A stretch of 64,000 nt of DNA from Streptomyces albus subsp. albus (GTDB taxonomy: Bacteria > Actinomycetota > Actinomycetes > Streptomycetales > Streptomycetaceae): NCBI RefSeq assembly GCF_000725885.1, contig NZ_JODR01000031.1, forward strand, positions 12,404 through 76,403. The letters are read 5' to 3'. This document shows, piece after piece, positions 15,840 to 24,798 of this stretch. The notes under the pieces were generated by a model. That model had not been told where the DNA came from. It saw only the letters and a list, made by a program, of their open reading frames with translations, and ran no database searches. Every line of letters begins with the position of its first letter. Positions within the stretch are counted from its first letter, which is position 1. The translations under genes were made by a program, and so were the position numbers.

Positions 15840-17459
15840 ATGAGCGCTACCCAGCAGGCCCCCGGACAGCTACCGGTACTGATCGTCGGCGGTGCGGTGA
15901 CCGGGCTGTCCACCGCGGTCTTCCTCGGCCGGCACGGCGTCCGCAGCCTCGTCGTCGAACGGCACCCCGACACGCTCAGCCATCCCCGCTCGCGCGGCGT
16001 CAACCCGCGGACGGTGGAGCTGTACCGGCAGGTCGGTCTGGAGCGGGCCATCTGGTCCGAGGCCAGCCTCGCCACCGACTTCAGCAAGCTGCTGATGATC
16101 CGCGCCGAGACCCTGGCCGGCCCCGAGATGTTCAGCGGCCCCACCGACCAGCCCGACCCCACCGGCGGCGTCAGCCCCTGCGAGTGGGCACCCATCGACC
16201 AGGACCGGCTCGAACACCTGCTGCGGGACCGGGCCGCGGCGCTCGGCGCGGAGCTGGCCTTCGGCACCGAACTGGTCTCCTTCGACCAGGACGCGGACGG
16301 CGTCACCGCGCTGCTCCGTGATGCCGCCGACGGCAGCGAACGCACCGTGCGGGCCGCGTATCTGGTCGCCGCCGACGGCAGCCGCAGCCCGGTGCGGCAG
16401 CGGCTGGGCATCGTGGCCGACGGGCCCGGCGAGTTCGCCACCACCCTCTCGGTGCTCTTCGAGGCCGACCTGAGCCGGGCGGCGCGCGGCAGGGAGGTCG
16501 GCGTCTGCTATCTCGACAAGCCGGCGCCCTCCACCATCCTGTTCGCGCACGACGGCGAACAGCGGTGGATCTTCGCCACGGCCATGCCGGAGGGCGAGAG
16601 CCTGGAGACGATGACCGAGGAGCGGGCCGTCGGTCTGGTCAGGGACGCCATCGGCGAGCCGGACCTGGCCGTGCGGATCGTCCCGCAGCTCCCGGCCGGC
16701 GGGGCGAAGTGGCTCAGCTTCGTCATCGGCGCGCAGGTCGCCCGCGACTACCGCAGCGGGCGGGTCTTCCTCGTCGGGGACGCCGCCCACCTGGTGCCGC
16801 CCACCGGCGGGTTCGGGGCCAGCCTGGGCATCCAGGACGCCGGGAACCTCGCCTGGAAGCTGGCCGCCGTCCTCGACGGCACGGCCGCCGACTCCCTGCT
16901 GGACACCTACCACGCCGAGCGGCACCCGGTGGCCTGGATGACGCTCCAGCAGGCGCTCGGCATGATGCAGGAGCGCACCGGCCCCGAGGGCGAGGGCCAG
17001 GAGGCCGGTCCCGACCCCGCGGAGGCGTACGGCACCACCGTGTTCGGCTACCGCTACGGCGACGGCCCGCCGGTGCCGCCGCACGCCCTGAACGGGGAGC
17101 CGGGCACCCGGGCCCCGCACGTGGAGCTGGACCGGGCGGGGGAGCGGATCTCCACCCTCGACCTGTACGGCGGCGCCCCGGTGCTCCTGACCGCGGAGGG
17201 CGGCGCGGCCTGGGCGCGGGCGGCCGGCGCGGTCGCCGAGGAGACGGGCGTCCGGCTCGACGCGTACCGGGTGGGCGGGGACGGCGCGACGCTGACCGCG
17301 CCGGACGGCGGCATCGCCAAGCCGTACGGCATCGGCGAGGACGGCGCCGTCCTCGTCCGCCCCGACGGCTTCGTGGCCTGGCGTGCTCAGGGCGCGGCGG
17401 ACGATCCGCGGGCGGCTCTGCGGGAGGCGGTACGGGCGCTGTACCCGGCACCGCACTGA
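15840..17459 (+). CDS. FAD-dependent aromatic polyketide hydroxylase with altered FAD motif
   Basis: 539 residues, the long RdmE-like form with a C-terminal thioredoxin-like domain. The conserved NPRTVELYRQVGLE and second FAD motif GDAAHLVPPTGGFGASLG are intact. The first FAD motif, however, reads GGAVTG instead of GGGxxG: the second glycine of GxGxxG is alanine. Alanine is occasionally tolerated there, but it is unlike the other two hydroxylases in this window. It is transcribed with the upstream methyltransferase and ends before a strong hairpin, so the pair forms a two-gene operon. Confidence 0.92.
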   Translation: MSATQQAPGQLPVLIVGGAVTGLSTAVFLGRHGVRSLVVERHPDTLSHPRSRGVNPRTVELYRQVGLERAIWSEASLATDFSKLLMIRAETLAGPEMFSGPTDQPDPTGGVSPCEWAPIDQDRLEHLLRDRAAALGAELAFGTELVSFDQDADGVTALLRDAADGSERTVRAAYLVAADGSRSPVRQRLGIVADGPGEFATTLSVLFEADLSRAARGREVGVCYLDKPAPSTILFAHDGEQRWIFATAMPEGESLETMTEERAVGLVRDAIGEPDLAVRIVPQLPAGGAKWLSFVIGAQVARDYRSGRVFLVGDAAHLVPPTGGFGASLGIQDAGNLAWKLAAVLDGTAADSLLDTYHAERHPVAWMTLQQALGMMQERTGPEGEGQEAGPDPAEAYGTTVFGYRYGDGPPVPPHALNGEPGTRAPHVELDRAGERISTLDLYGGAPVLLTAEGGAAWARAAGAVAEETGVRLDAYRVGGDGATLTAPDGGIAKPYGIGEDGAVLVRPDGFVAWRAQGAADDPRAALREAVRALYPAPH

Positions 17460-17511
17460 GCCGTCGCACACCGGCCGGCGGGGTTCGCCCCGGCCGTCCT
17501 GCGGTGCAGCA

Positions 17512-17548
17512 CGCGGCCGGGGTCCCCTTCCGAGGGGCCCCGGCCGCG
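17512..17548 (+). terminator. Intrinsic terminator after hydroxylase gene
   Basis: An 11-bp GC stem (17512-17522 with 17538-17548) with an inner CCCCT/AGGGG extension past a bulged T. It lies 53 bases after the hydroxylase stop. Confidence 0.75.
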
Positions 17549-17622
17549 TCGCGTCCCGGGCGGCCGGTGCTCACCGTCCGGTGCGTGGCGGGGCATCGGC
17601 GGGGAGGGTGCATACTGGTTAT

Positions 17623-17645
17623 CGGTACGAAACCGTTTCGTACCG
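17623..17645. promoter_or_regulatory. TetR operator (11-bp arms, perfect palindrome)
   Basis: CGGTACGAAAC at 17623-17633 and its exact reverse complement at 17635-17645 flank a single central C. The 23-bp site lies 14 bases before the TetR start codon, in the usual place for autorepression. Confidence 0.85.
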
Positions 17646-17659
17646 ACGGAGGTGCCAGA

Positions 17660-18256
17660 ATGACGTCCGTGGCAACGACACGGCGCAGCAGAATCACCCC
17701 CGAGCGCGAGGCGGAGCTGTACGACGCCGTGCTCGACCTGCTGCGCGAGGTGGGGTACGACGCGCTGACGATGGACGCCGTCGCCGCCGCCACCCACTCC
17801 AGCAAAGCCACCCTCTACCGGCAGTGGGGCAGCAAGCCGCAGCTGGTCGCCCGGGCGCTCAAGCACGGCAAGCCCGGTCCCTCGTGCGCCGTCGCGGACA
17901 CCGGATCGCTCCGCGGCGACCTGCTGGAGACCGTCGTGCACGCCTTCGACGACAGCCGCATCGAGCAGGACGCCGCGCTGATGCGCGGAGTGGGCCGCGC
18001 CGCCCACGACAACCCCGAACTCCTCGCCGCGCTGCGCGAGCTGCTCATCGAACCGAGCATCGCCGAGCTGCGCGTGCTGCTGGACCGGGCGGTGGCCCGG
18101 GGCGAGATCCGGCCCGACAACCCGGCGCTCGACCTCGTCCCGCACATGTTCCTCGGCGCCCTGGTCAGCGGCGAGCTGATCGACGGCCGGCAGGTCACCC
18201 AGGAATTCCTGGTCACCTACCTCGACGCCGTGCTGATGCCCGCCCTGCGCGCCTGA
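17660..18256 (+). CDS. TetR-family repressor of MMPL exporter
   Basis: 198 residues. The N-terminal helix-turn-helix is typical (ALTMDAVAAATHSSKATLYR at about 37-56). The rest is an all-helical ligand and dimer domain of the AcrR/TetR_C type. The ATG follows an ACGGAGG site that adjoins the operator palindrome. The MMPL gene starts 154 bases downstream on the same strand, so the repressor probably controls itself and the exporter, with the pathway product or a toxic compound as ligand. The regulator-exporter pairing is seen; the ligand is unknown. Confidence 0.93.
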   Translation: MTSVATTRRSRITPEREAELYDAVLDLLREVGYDALTMDAVAAATHSSKATLYRQWGSKPQLVARALKHGKPGPSCAVADTGSLRGDLLETVVHAFDDSRIEQDAALMRGVGRAAHDNPELLAALRELLIEPSIAELRVLLDRAVARGEIRPDNPALDLVPHMFLGALVSGELIDGRQVTQEFLVTYLDAVLMPALRA

Positions 18257-18410
18257 CACGGACACGGACGCGGGCCCGGCCCGCGCCCTCCGGCACCTCC
18301 CCGAGCCCGCACCTTTCCCGTCCTCAGCCCACCCCTCGGCGGGCCCGTGCGCCCAGTGCCGTGCGCCGGCGCCCCCCGAGGCCCCTCACCACGACTGGAG
18401 TTCCTGACCC

Positions 18411-20681
18411 GTGGCCACCTTCCTCTCCCGCCTGGGGCGGCTCGCCTTCCGGCGGCGCGGCATCGTCGTGCTGCTGTGGGTGGCGCTGCTCGCGATAGCC
18501 GGGGCGGGCGCCGCCGCCGCGCCGCCCGCCGCCTCCACCTCCTTCGCCATCCCCGGCACCGAGGCCCAGAAAGCGTTCGACCTGCTCGATCAGCGTTTCC
18601 CCGGGGCCGATGCCGAGGGCGCCACCGCCCGCGTCGTCTTCAAGGCGCCGCACGGCGAGAAGATCACCGACCCGGACAACAAGGCCCGCATCGCCAAGGC
18701 CGTCACCGGCCTGAAGTCGGGCTCCGACCAGGTCGCCCGCGTCGTCGACCCGTTCACCGGCAAGGCCGTCAGCAAGGACCGCACCACCGCGTACGTGTCC
18801 GTCTCCTACAAGGTCGGCGCCATGGAGCTGACCGACGACACCCGGGAGGCGCTGGAGCACACCGGCGAACAGGCCCGGCACGGCGGGATGACGGTGGAGA
18901 TCGGCGGTGACGCGCTCAGCACCATCCCCGAGACGGGGGCCGGCGAGATCATCGGTGTGGCCGTCGCCGCGGTCGTCCTCGTCATCACGTTCGGCTCACT
19001 CGTCGCCGCCGGGCTGCCCCTGCTGACCGCGCTGGTCGGCGTCGGCATCGGCGTCTCCACCATCACCGCGCTCGCCGGTGTGCTGGACCTCGGCTCCACC
19101 ACCTCGATCCTGGCCATGATGATCGGCCTGGCGGTCGGTATCGACTACGCGCTCTTCGTCGTCTCCCGCTACCGCTCCGAACTCGCCGAGGGCCGCGAGC
19201 GGGAGGAGGCCGCGGGCCGCGCCGTGGGAACCGCCGGCTCCGCCGTGGTCTTCGCCGGGCTCACCGTCGTCATCGCGCTGGTCGGACTGGCCGTCGTCAA
19301 CATCCCGATGCTCACCAAGATGGGCATCGCCGCGGCCGGCACCGTCGCGGTCGCCGTCCTGGTGGCCCTCACCCTCATCCCCGCGCTGCTGGGCTTCGCC
19401 GGCAAGCGGGTCATGGGCCGCAAGGCCCGCAAGACCGCGGCGGCCGGTGACGGCGAGGCGGCGGACGCCGCGGCGCAGACCGGGCCGGCCGGCGGCAAGG
19501 AGCCGGCCGGCACCCGCTGGGCGCGGTTCGTGCAGCGGCGGCCCGTCGCCGTCCTGCTGGCCGGCGTCGTCGGCCTGGGCGTCATCGCACTGCCGGCCGC
19601 CTCCCTCGAACTCGGCCTGCCCGACGACGGCGCCAAGCCGACGAGCACCACCCAGCGCAAGGCGTACGACCTGCTGTCCGAGGGCTTCGGCCCGGGCTTC
19701 AACGGCCCCCTGATGACGGTCGTGGACGCGCAGGGCAGCGACGACGCCAAGGCCGCCGTGGACCACACGGTCCGCGAACTGTCCCGGCTCGACGGCATCG
19801 CCGTCATGGCGCCGCCCACCTTCAACAAGGCCGGCGACACCGCCATGGTCACCGTCGTCCCCGACTCCAAGCCGTCCTCCGCGCGGACCGAGGAGCTGGT
19901 CCACGACATCCGCGACACCGGGGCCGCGCTCCAGGGCAAGACCGGCGCCGACGTGCTGGTCACCGGATCGACCGCGATGAACATCGACGTGTCGCAGAAG
20001 CTGAACGACGCCCTGCTGCCCTATCTGGCACTCGTCGTGGGGCTGGCGTTCCTCCTGCTGATGGTCGTCTTCCGCTCGGTCCTCGTCCCGCTGAAGGCGG
20101 CACTCGGCTTCCTGCTGTCCGTCGTCGCCGCACTCGGCGCGGTGGTCGCGGTCTTCCAGTGGGGCTGGCTCGGCGGCCTGTTCGGCGTGGAGCAGACCGG
20201 CCCGGTGATGTCGATGATGCCGATCTTCATGGTCGGCGTGGTCTTCGGCCTCGCCATGGACTACGAGGTGTTCCTGGTGACCCGGATGCGGGAGTCGTAC
20301 GCCCACGGGGAGTCCCCGCACGAGGCCGTCGTCACCGGGTTCCGGCACGGGGCGCGGGTCGTCACCGCCGCCGCCGTCATCATGATCGCCGTCTTCGCCG
20401 GGTTCATCGGCTCCAGCGACTCCATGGTCAAGATGATCGGCTTCGGACTGGCCGTCGCCGTCCTCTTCGACGCCTTCGTCGTCCGGATGGCACTCGTCCC
20501 CGCCGTCCTCGGACTGCTGGGCCACCGCGCCTGGTGGCTGCCGCGCCGACTGGCCCGGGTGCTGCCCACCGTGGACGTCGAGGGCGAGCGGCTGAGCGCC
20601 TCCGGCACCCCCGCGGCCCTGTCCGACGCGGCCGGCGCCCGCGGCCCGGAGGGTGAGGCCGAGCCCGCCGCCCGGCACTGA
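18411..20681 (+). CDS. MMPL-family RND transporter
   Basis: 756 residues from a GTG start. Two repeats, each with one transmembrane helix, a large extracytoplasmic loop and a bundle of five to six helices. The MMPL signatures GLAVGIDYALFVVSRYR in the first half and GLAMDYEVFLVTRMRE in the second are intact, with the Asp-Tyr pairs that carry protons. A hydrophilic linker rich in alanine and glycine separates the halves (about residues 340-370). Actinomycete MMPL proteins export lipids and antibiotics; with its TetR neighbour and position next to tailoring genes this is a candidate product exporter or resistance pump. Confidence 0.93.
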   Translation: MATFLSRLGRLAFRRRGIVVLLWVALLAIAGAGAAAAPPAASTSFAIPGTEAQKAFDLLDQRFPGADAEGATARVVFKAPHGEKITDPDNKARIAKAVTGLKSGSDQVARVVDPFTGKAVSKDRTTAYVSVSYKVGAMELTDDTREALEHTGEQARHGGMTVEIGGDALSTIPETGAGEIIGVAVAAVVLVITFGSLVAAGLPLLTALVGVGIGVSTITALAGVLDLGSTTSILAMMIGLAVGIDYALFVVSRYRSELAEGREREEAAGRAVGTAGSAVVFAGLTVVIALVGLAVVNIPMLTKMGIAAAGTVAVAVLVALTLIPALLGFAGKRVMGRKARKTAAAGDGEAADAAAQTGPAGGKEPAGTRWARFVQRRPVAVLLAGVVGLGVIALPAASLELGLPDDGAKPTSTTQRKAYDLLSEGFGPGFNGPLMTVVDAQGSDDAKAAVDHTVRELSRLDGIAVMAPPTFNKAGDTAMVTVVPDSKPSSARTEELVHDIRDTGAALQGKTGADVLVTGSTAMNIDVSQKLNDALLPYLALVVGLAFLLLMVVFRSVLVPLKAALGFLLSVVAALGAVVAVFQWGWLGGLFGVEQTGPVMSMMPIFMVGVVFGLAMDYEVFLVTRMRESYAHGESPHEAVVTGFRHGARVVTAAAVIMIAVFAGFIGSSDSMVKMIGFGLAVAVLFDAFVVRMALVPAVLGLLGHRAWWLPRRLARVLPTVDVEGERLSASGTPAALSDAAGARGPEGEAEPAARH

Positions 20682-20739
20682 ACGCGGCCACTGCCGGCGA
20701 ATCCGCCCGCATCCGTGCGGCCTGCGCCAGGATGGCCGC

Positions 20740-21759
20740 ATGGATGTGGCGGAACTCGTGCTCAAATACGTCGAGGTCGTGATCTGGCCCGTCGTGGCAC
20801 TCGCCGTGGCCTGGGGGCTCCGCGGATATCTGCGGGAGGCGTTCGCCCGTATGACGCGGATCGAGACGCCCGCCGGGGCCATCGAGTTCGAGACGGAGGC
20901 CCGGCACCTGCGGGAGCGTGCCGAGGAACTGACACGGTCCCCCTCCTCCGGTCTCCCCGGGAGGGCGACCGGGGAGCAGCCCTACCAGCCGCAGTTCCCG
21001 GTTCCGGGGCCTCCGACGGTGCCGGTGCCCCCGCCGGCGCCGTACTCGGCGGAGACCCCGGCACCGGTACCCGCACCGGCCCCGCCGCGCACCCCGGCAC
21101 CGGCACCCGAGCACCGGCCGTGGCCCGCGCCCCGGTCCGAGCCCGACGACACCCACGCGCCCGCCCCGCGCCGCGCACCCGACGCGGGCGGCGACCTCTC
21201 GCCGGCCGAAGAGGCACCCGCCCCGGCCGCCGACCCCGACCCGCTCCCGCCCTACGGGCCGGCGCCCGACCACAGCTCCCGGCCCGCCCCCGGCCACCGT
21301 TCCCCGCCCGTCCCCGCACCCGAATCCGAAGGCCCGCACGGGTCGGGGGCCGGGCAGCAGCCCTGGGTCGCCGACGGCGTGTACGGGTACGGGCTGCCGC
21401 CAGGGGCGGACGGCGTGATGCCCCCGAGGCTCCCGGAGGGGGACAGCCTGTTCGGTGAGTCGTGGGAGGTGGTCGAAGTCTCCCCCGTCGGCGCCCTGGT
21501 GACGGCGTGGGCCGCGCTGGCCGCGATGCTGGACCAGGCGCTGCCGCCGCTGTCGGACACCCGCGCGGGCCGGGACACCACCACGCTGCGCGGCCGGCTG
21601 GTGCTGGCGGGCAGCCCACCGGAACTGCTCTCCGTGCTGGACGGGCTGCGCCGGCTGCGGGACGCGGCAGTACGCGACGGCACCCCGGTGAGCGCACAGG
21701 CCGCCCGCCACTTCATCACCGGCTGCGAACGCGTCGCCGGCGGACTGCGCCGCCGCTAG
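20740..21759 (+). CDS. Membrane-anchored protein with proline-rich linker, unknown function
   Basis: 339 residues from the ATG at 20740. One transmembrane segment near the N-terminus (about residues 8-30) is followed by a short charged helix. About 150 residues of proline/alanine/glutamate-rich low complexity come next, then a folded C-terminal domain of about 110 residues (VSPVGALVTAWAALAAMLDQ onward), which is helical and has a LVLAGSPPELLSVLDGLRRL segment. It resembles uncharacterised actinobacterial membrane proteins with a cytoplasmic helical domain. No function can be given. It stands alone 58 bases after the MMPL gene. Confidence 0.7.
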   Translation: MDVAELVLKYVEVVIWPVVALAVAWGLRGYLREAFARMTRIETPAGAIEFETEARHLRERAEELTRSPSSGLPGRATGEQPYQPQFPVPGPPTVPVPPPAPYSAETPAPVPAPAPPRTPAPAPEHRPWPAPRSEPDDTHAPAPRRAPDAGGDLSPAEEAPAPAADPDPLPPYGPAPDHSSRPAPGHRSPPVPAPESEGPHGSGAGQQPWVADGVYGYGLPPGADGVMPPRLPEGDSLFGESWEVVEVSPVGALVTAWAALAAMLDQALPPLSDTRAGRDTTTLRGRLVLAGSPPELLSVLDGLRRLRDAAVRDGTPVSAQAARHFITGCERVAGGLRRR

Positions 21760-21960
21760 CGCCTCGCCACGCCGGGCGGTCCTCCCGGTGCGGGCACGCG
21801 GGCGACGATGTGCCGTTCCCCGGCGCGCCTCCGCCCCGGCGGAGCGGGCGCGTCAGCACCGCGGGGCCGCACACCGCCGGTTCGCGCACCGCCGGTTCGC
21901 GGTCCGCGCCGGCCGGCAGGCCGCCGTCAGCCACGCACGCGCCCGGACATGCCGCGGGCG

Positions 21961-21983
21961 GGCGGCACTCGTACGGTGCCGCC
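21961..21983 (-). terminator. Hairpin after small secreted protein gene
   Basis: GGCGGCAC at 21961-21968 pairs with GTGCCGCC at 21976-21983 around a seven-base loop, 16 bases past the stop of the minus-strand gene and facing the plus-strand gene at 20740. Confidence 0.6.
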
Positions 21984-21998
21984 GGCCCGCCACGCTGC

Positions 21999-22397
21999 TC
22001 AGCTGGTGTAGTCCTTGATCCAGTAGGAGCAGTCGATCCACCCCGGGAGCTTGCCGCTGAAGTCCTTGGCACACGCCTTGATCTGGACCTCGGTGTTGTG
22101 CGGGATGTTGCTGATCCGGCAGTACTTGTACCCGTTGTTCGCACCGTCCCGGTCGTCGCACGACGTGATCTCGGAGCGGCCGGGGAGCTTGATGCGGAGC
22201 ACCATGCCGTAGCCGTCCGCCTTGGTGTCCGCGATGCGGAACTTGTTGTTGTCGGCGCTGTTGAAGCCCCCGGTGCCGCGGCCGTTCGACGCGTCCGCGA
22301 TGTGCCAGGACCCGACGGCGTTCGCCGGGGCCTGCGCCAGGGCGACACAGGCGGCGGCGCCGACCGCCACGGTCAGGACATGCTTGATACGGGACAT
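21999..22397 (-). CDS. Small secreted protein with four cysteines
   Basis: 132 residues from the ATG at 22397. The first 28 residues are a classical Sec signal peptide ending in APANA-V. The mature protein of about 104 residues has four cysteines after the signal (in EITSCDDR, YKYCRIS, IKACAKD and WIDCSYW) that could form two disulfides, and is rich in Asn, Asp, Gly and aromatic residues. I do not recognise a named family. Its GC-rich surroundings contain no partner gene on the same strand. Confidence 0.8.
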   Translation of the reverse strand: MSRIKHVLTVAVGAAACVALAQAPANAVGSWHIADASNGRGTGGFNSADNNKFRIADTKADGYGMVLRIKLPGRSEITSCDDRDGANNGYKYCRISNIPHNTEVQIKACAKDFSGKLPGWIDCSYWIKDYTS

Positions 22398-22654
22398 GCG
22401 CCCCTCACTCTCTTCACTCACAGCCCCCCGAGCGGCGATCCCGTCGGGTCGTCCGGAAGGATCATGCCCCGGACAAGCGGGATTTGCCATAGTTGCACCG
22501 GCACTTCTTTGCCGATCCGCTGTGAGCGGGATGTCGAAGAGGTGAGTTCGCGAAGGCACGCGTGCGAAGCACCCGGACGCGTTCGCGTCCGAGTGTCGTC
22601 CGCATTCCGGCGTTCCCGCGGGCGGGCGTTCTGCGGGTGGGCGTTCCGGCGGGC

Positions 22655-22688
22655 GGGCGGCGGACCCCGGCGCTCCGTGCCGCCGCCC
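22655..22688 (-). terminator. Hairpin after TetR gene
   Basis: GGGCGGCGG at 22655-22663 is complementary to CCGCCGCCC at 22680-22688, just beyond the TetR stop codon. Confidence 0.5.
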
Positions 22689-22691
22689 GGC

Positions 22692-23396
22692 TCATCCGCG
22701 GTGGCGGGTGCGCAGTCCCTGGAGGAGGAGTTCGAGACCGAATTCGAAGTGTGCCGAGAAGTCGGTGCTGGTCAGGGTCGGCAGCGCGGCGGTCAGATGC
22801 GGCAGGCCGGCGGCTGCGACGCCGCGGCGCAGGGGCTCGGTCTTCGCGTCGGTGTCCGCACCGGAGGCGGGGCCCTCGGGCAGGGTCGCCTGCTCCTCCA
22901 GCGTGTGGCCCACGGTGAAGTTGACGAGCGTGAGCAGGGCGCGGGTCGCGTCCGCGTCGTCGAAGCCCGCGTCGCGCAGTACGGCGAGGACCGCCTCGGA
23001 GAAGCCCAGGGTGTTGGGCCCGGTGGAGTGGGTCCCGGCGTAGACGCGGGCGCCGTCGCGGTGTGCGAGCAGCGCGGTGCGCAGCGCCCGGGCGAGACCG
23101 GCGACCCGGCTGTCCCAGGTGGCGGTCGGCGCCGTCGCCGTGTCCGGGGGAGCGGCTGCGGCGCCGGGGCCGGCCGCCCCTTCCAGCATCCGTTCCGCCA
23201 TCGCGGTCAGCAGGTCGTGCTTGGTGGCGAAGTAGCGGTACAGGGCCCCGGCCTGCACTCCGAGCGCGTCGGCCAGCCCTCGCATGGTCAGCGCGTCGAG
23301 GCCGGCCTCGTCCAGCAGGCGGAGAGCGGTGTCCACGGTGCGGGCGGAGTCGATCCGGGCCGGGCGGCCACGTTCGGGAGTTGACGGAGAGCTCAT
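22692..23396 (-). CDS. TetR-family regulator (TetR_C, tetracycline-repressor-like class)
   Basis: 234 residues from the ATG at 23396; an in-frame ATG three codons earlier is also possible. The helix-turn-helix is LTMRGLADALGVQAGALYRY at about 40-59. The C-terminal domain has the layout of true TetR relatives, with a long loop around DTATAP and a final HFEFGLELLLQGL helix. Such regulators usually repress a divergent exporter or enzyme. Here the divergent gene is a secreted metallophosphoesterase 260 bases away. An operator-like palindrome lies directly upstream of its start. Confidence 0.92.
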   Translation of the reverse strand: MSSPSTPERGRPARIDSARTVDTALRLLDEAGLDALTMRGLADALGVQAGALYRYFATKHDLLTAMAERMLEGAAGPGAAAAPPDTATAPTATWDSRVAGLARALRTALLAHRDGARVYAGTHSTGPNTLGFSEAVLAVLRDAGFDDADATRALLTLVNFTVGHTLEEQATLPEGPASGADTDAKTEPLRRGVAAAGLPHLTAALPTLTSTDFSAHFEFGLELLLQGLRTRHRG

Positions 23397-23409
23397 GGAC
23401 CACACTGTA

Positions 23410-23434
23410 GTGAACGTCGTTCACATGAGTGAAC
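23410..23434. promoter_or_regulatory. Operator palindrome for TetR at 22692-23396
   Basis: GTGAAC at 23410-23415 and GTTCAC at 23419-23424 form a perfect inverted repeat around GTC, with a third half site GTGAAC at 23429-23434. This resembles TetR-family operators and lies 14 bases upstream of the repressor start. Confidence 0.75.
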
Positions 23435-23655
23435 ACTCTGCGGCGGGCGGCCGAGGTGCCGGACCGTCCCGCCGGGCGCGTCACCGGGCCGCCCGTACCA
23501 CCGGCCCGGCCGCACAGGGGTGCCGCCCCCGCCGTGACCGGACACGTTCATGTGCGGGACACGTGCCCGCCCTCCGTACGTGGGACGGAGTGCACCGAAG
23601 CTCGTGATCTTGACCTTCGGTACCTCCCGCACGTCTCACGGACACGGAGCCGCAC

Positions 23656-24681
23656 ATGGACCGCAGATCCCTCCTCGCCGCCGGTGGCGGCGCCCTGGTG
23701 ACCACCGCCGCAGCCGCACAGGCCCACGCAGCCCCGGCCGCGCCGCCCGGGGCCCGCGGGCGGGGCCACGGACGGGACGTCGTACGGTTCAACGTCATCA
23801 GCGACATCCAGGGGGATCTGCGCGACTTCGGACGGGCGCTGGACGACATGGCGTCCGTGAACCCGCACAGCGCGGGCCTCGCCGTCGCGGGCGACATCAC
23901 GCCGCGCGGCTACGACTTCGAGTACGCGCAGGTCACCGCCGAACTGAAGCGGCACTCCCACCCGTCGAAGGTGGCCTGGGCGATCGGCAACCACGAGTTC
24001 TACGTACCGAAGTGGCGGGACCCGGACACGCTGGCGGAGTCCACCTGGCCCAACGGCACCACCGAGGACTCCCTCTTCCGCAGCTTCTACCGTTTCGCCG
24101 GGCGCGGCCGGGTGCACGCGGAGACGTCCTTCGGCGGCGTCCCGGTGCTCATGCTCGGCACCGAGCGCTACTCGCACTACCACGACGCGAAGCTGTGGGA
24201 CGAGGTGTGGATCAGCGAGGAGCAGTTCGCGTGGCTGGAGGACCGGCTGTGGCACTGGTCGCGCCGCCGCAGGCCGGTCATGGTGATCACCCACCATCCG
24301 CTGCCCAACACGGTCTCCGGCACGCGCAACAAGCTCTACGCGAGCGACTACCTCCAGGCCGACCGCCTCCTGGGCCTGCTGGGCCGGCACCCGGACGTCT
24401 TCCTCTTCTGCGGTCACACCCACTGGGACCTGGACCTGTCCGACTGGGTGGTGCGCCGTGTGGTGCCCGGCACCGCGAACCTCAGCGGGTTCACCGTGGT
24501 GAACACCGGGGCGGTCCAGACCGGTTTCCGGGACGACGGGAAGGGCGGTGAGGTCGCCGTCGAGGGCTCCTTCAACCAGGGCCTCCAGGTCGAGGTGCAC
24601 CGCGACGCGGTCGTCGTCAAGGCGCGCGACTTCGCCCGCCGCACCTGGCTGAAGGAGATCACCGTGCCGCTGGCCCGCTGA
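23656..24681 (+). CDS. Secreted calcineurin-like metallophosphoesterase
   Basis: 341 residues. A twin-arginine-like or Sec signal (MDRRSLLAAGGGALVTTAAA onward) ends in AHA near residue 25. The phosphoesterase blocks are GDI (about residue 79), GNHEF, THHP and GHTHWD, which together supply most metal ligands. The first block, normally DxH, reads SDIQGD, so the first histidine ligand is replaced by glutamine. Family members hydrolyse phosphate mono- or diesters outside the cell. An ACGGAG site precedes the ATG. The TetR gene is divergent. Confidence 0.88.
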   Translation: MDRRSLLAAGGGALVTTAAAAQAHAAPAAPPGARGRGHGRDVVRFNVISDIQGDLRDFGRALDDMASVNPHSAGLAVAGDITPRGYDFEYAQVTAELKRHSHPSKVAWAIGNHEFYVPKWRDPDTLAESTWPNGTTEDSLFRSFYRFAGRGRVHAETSFGGVPVLMLGTERYSHYHDAKLWDEVWISEEQFAWLEDRLWHWSRRRRPVMVITHHPLPNTVSGTRNKLYASDYLQADRLLGLLGRHPDVFLFCGHTHWDLDLSDWVVRRVVPGTANLSGFTVVNTGAVQTGFRDDGKGGEVAVEGSFNQGLQVEVHRDAVVVKARDFARRTWLKEITVPLAR

Positions 24682-24798
24682 GTCCGCCCGGCACCCGGCG
24701 GGGGCGGTCCGCCGTCACGGAAGGGGCCGCCCCGACCCCGGACACCAACCCACTATGGTGGGACGCCGGTTCGATTCTGCGTACACGGGGGTATCCGC

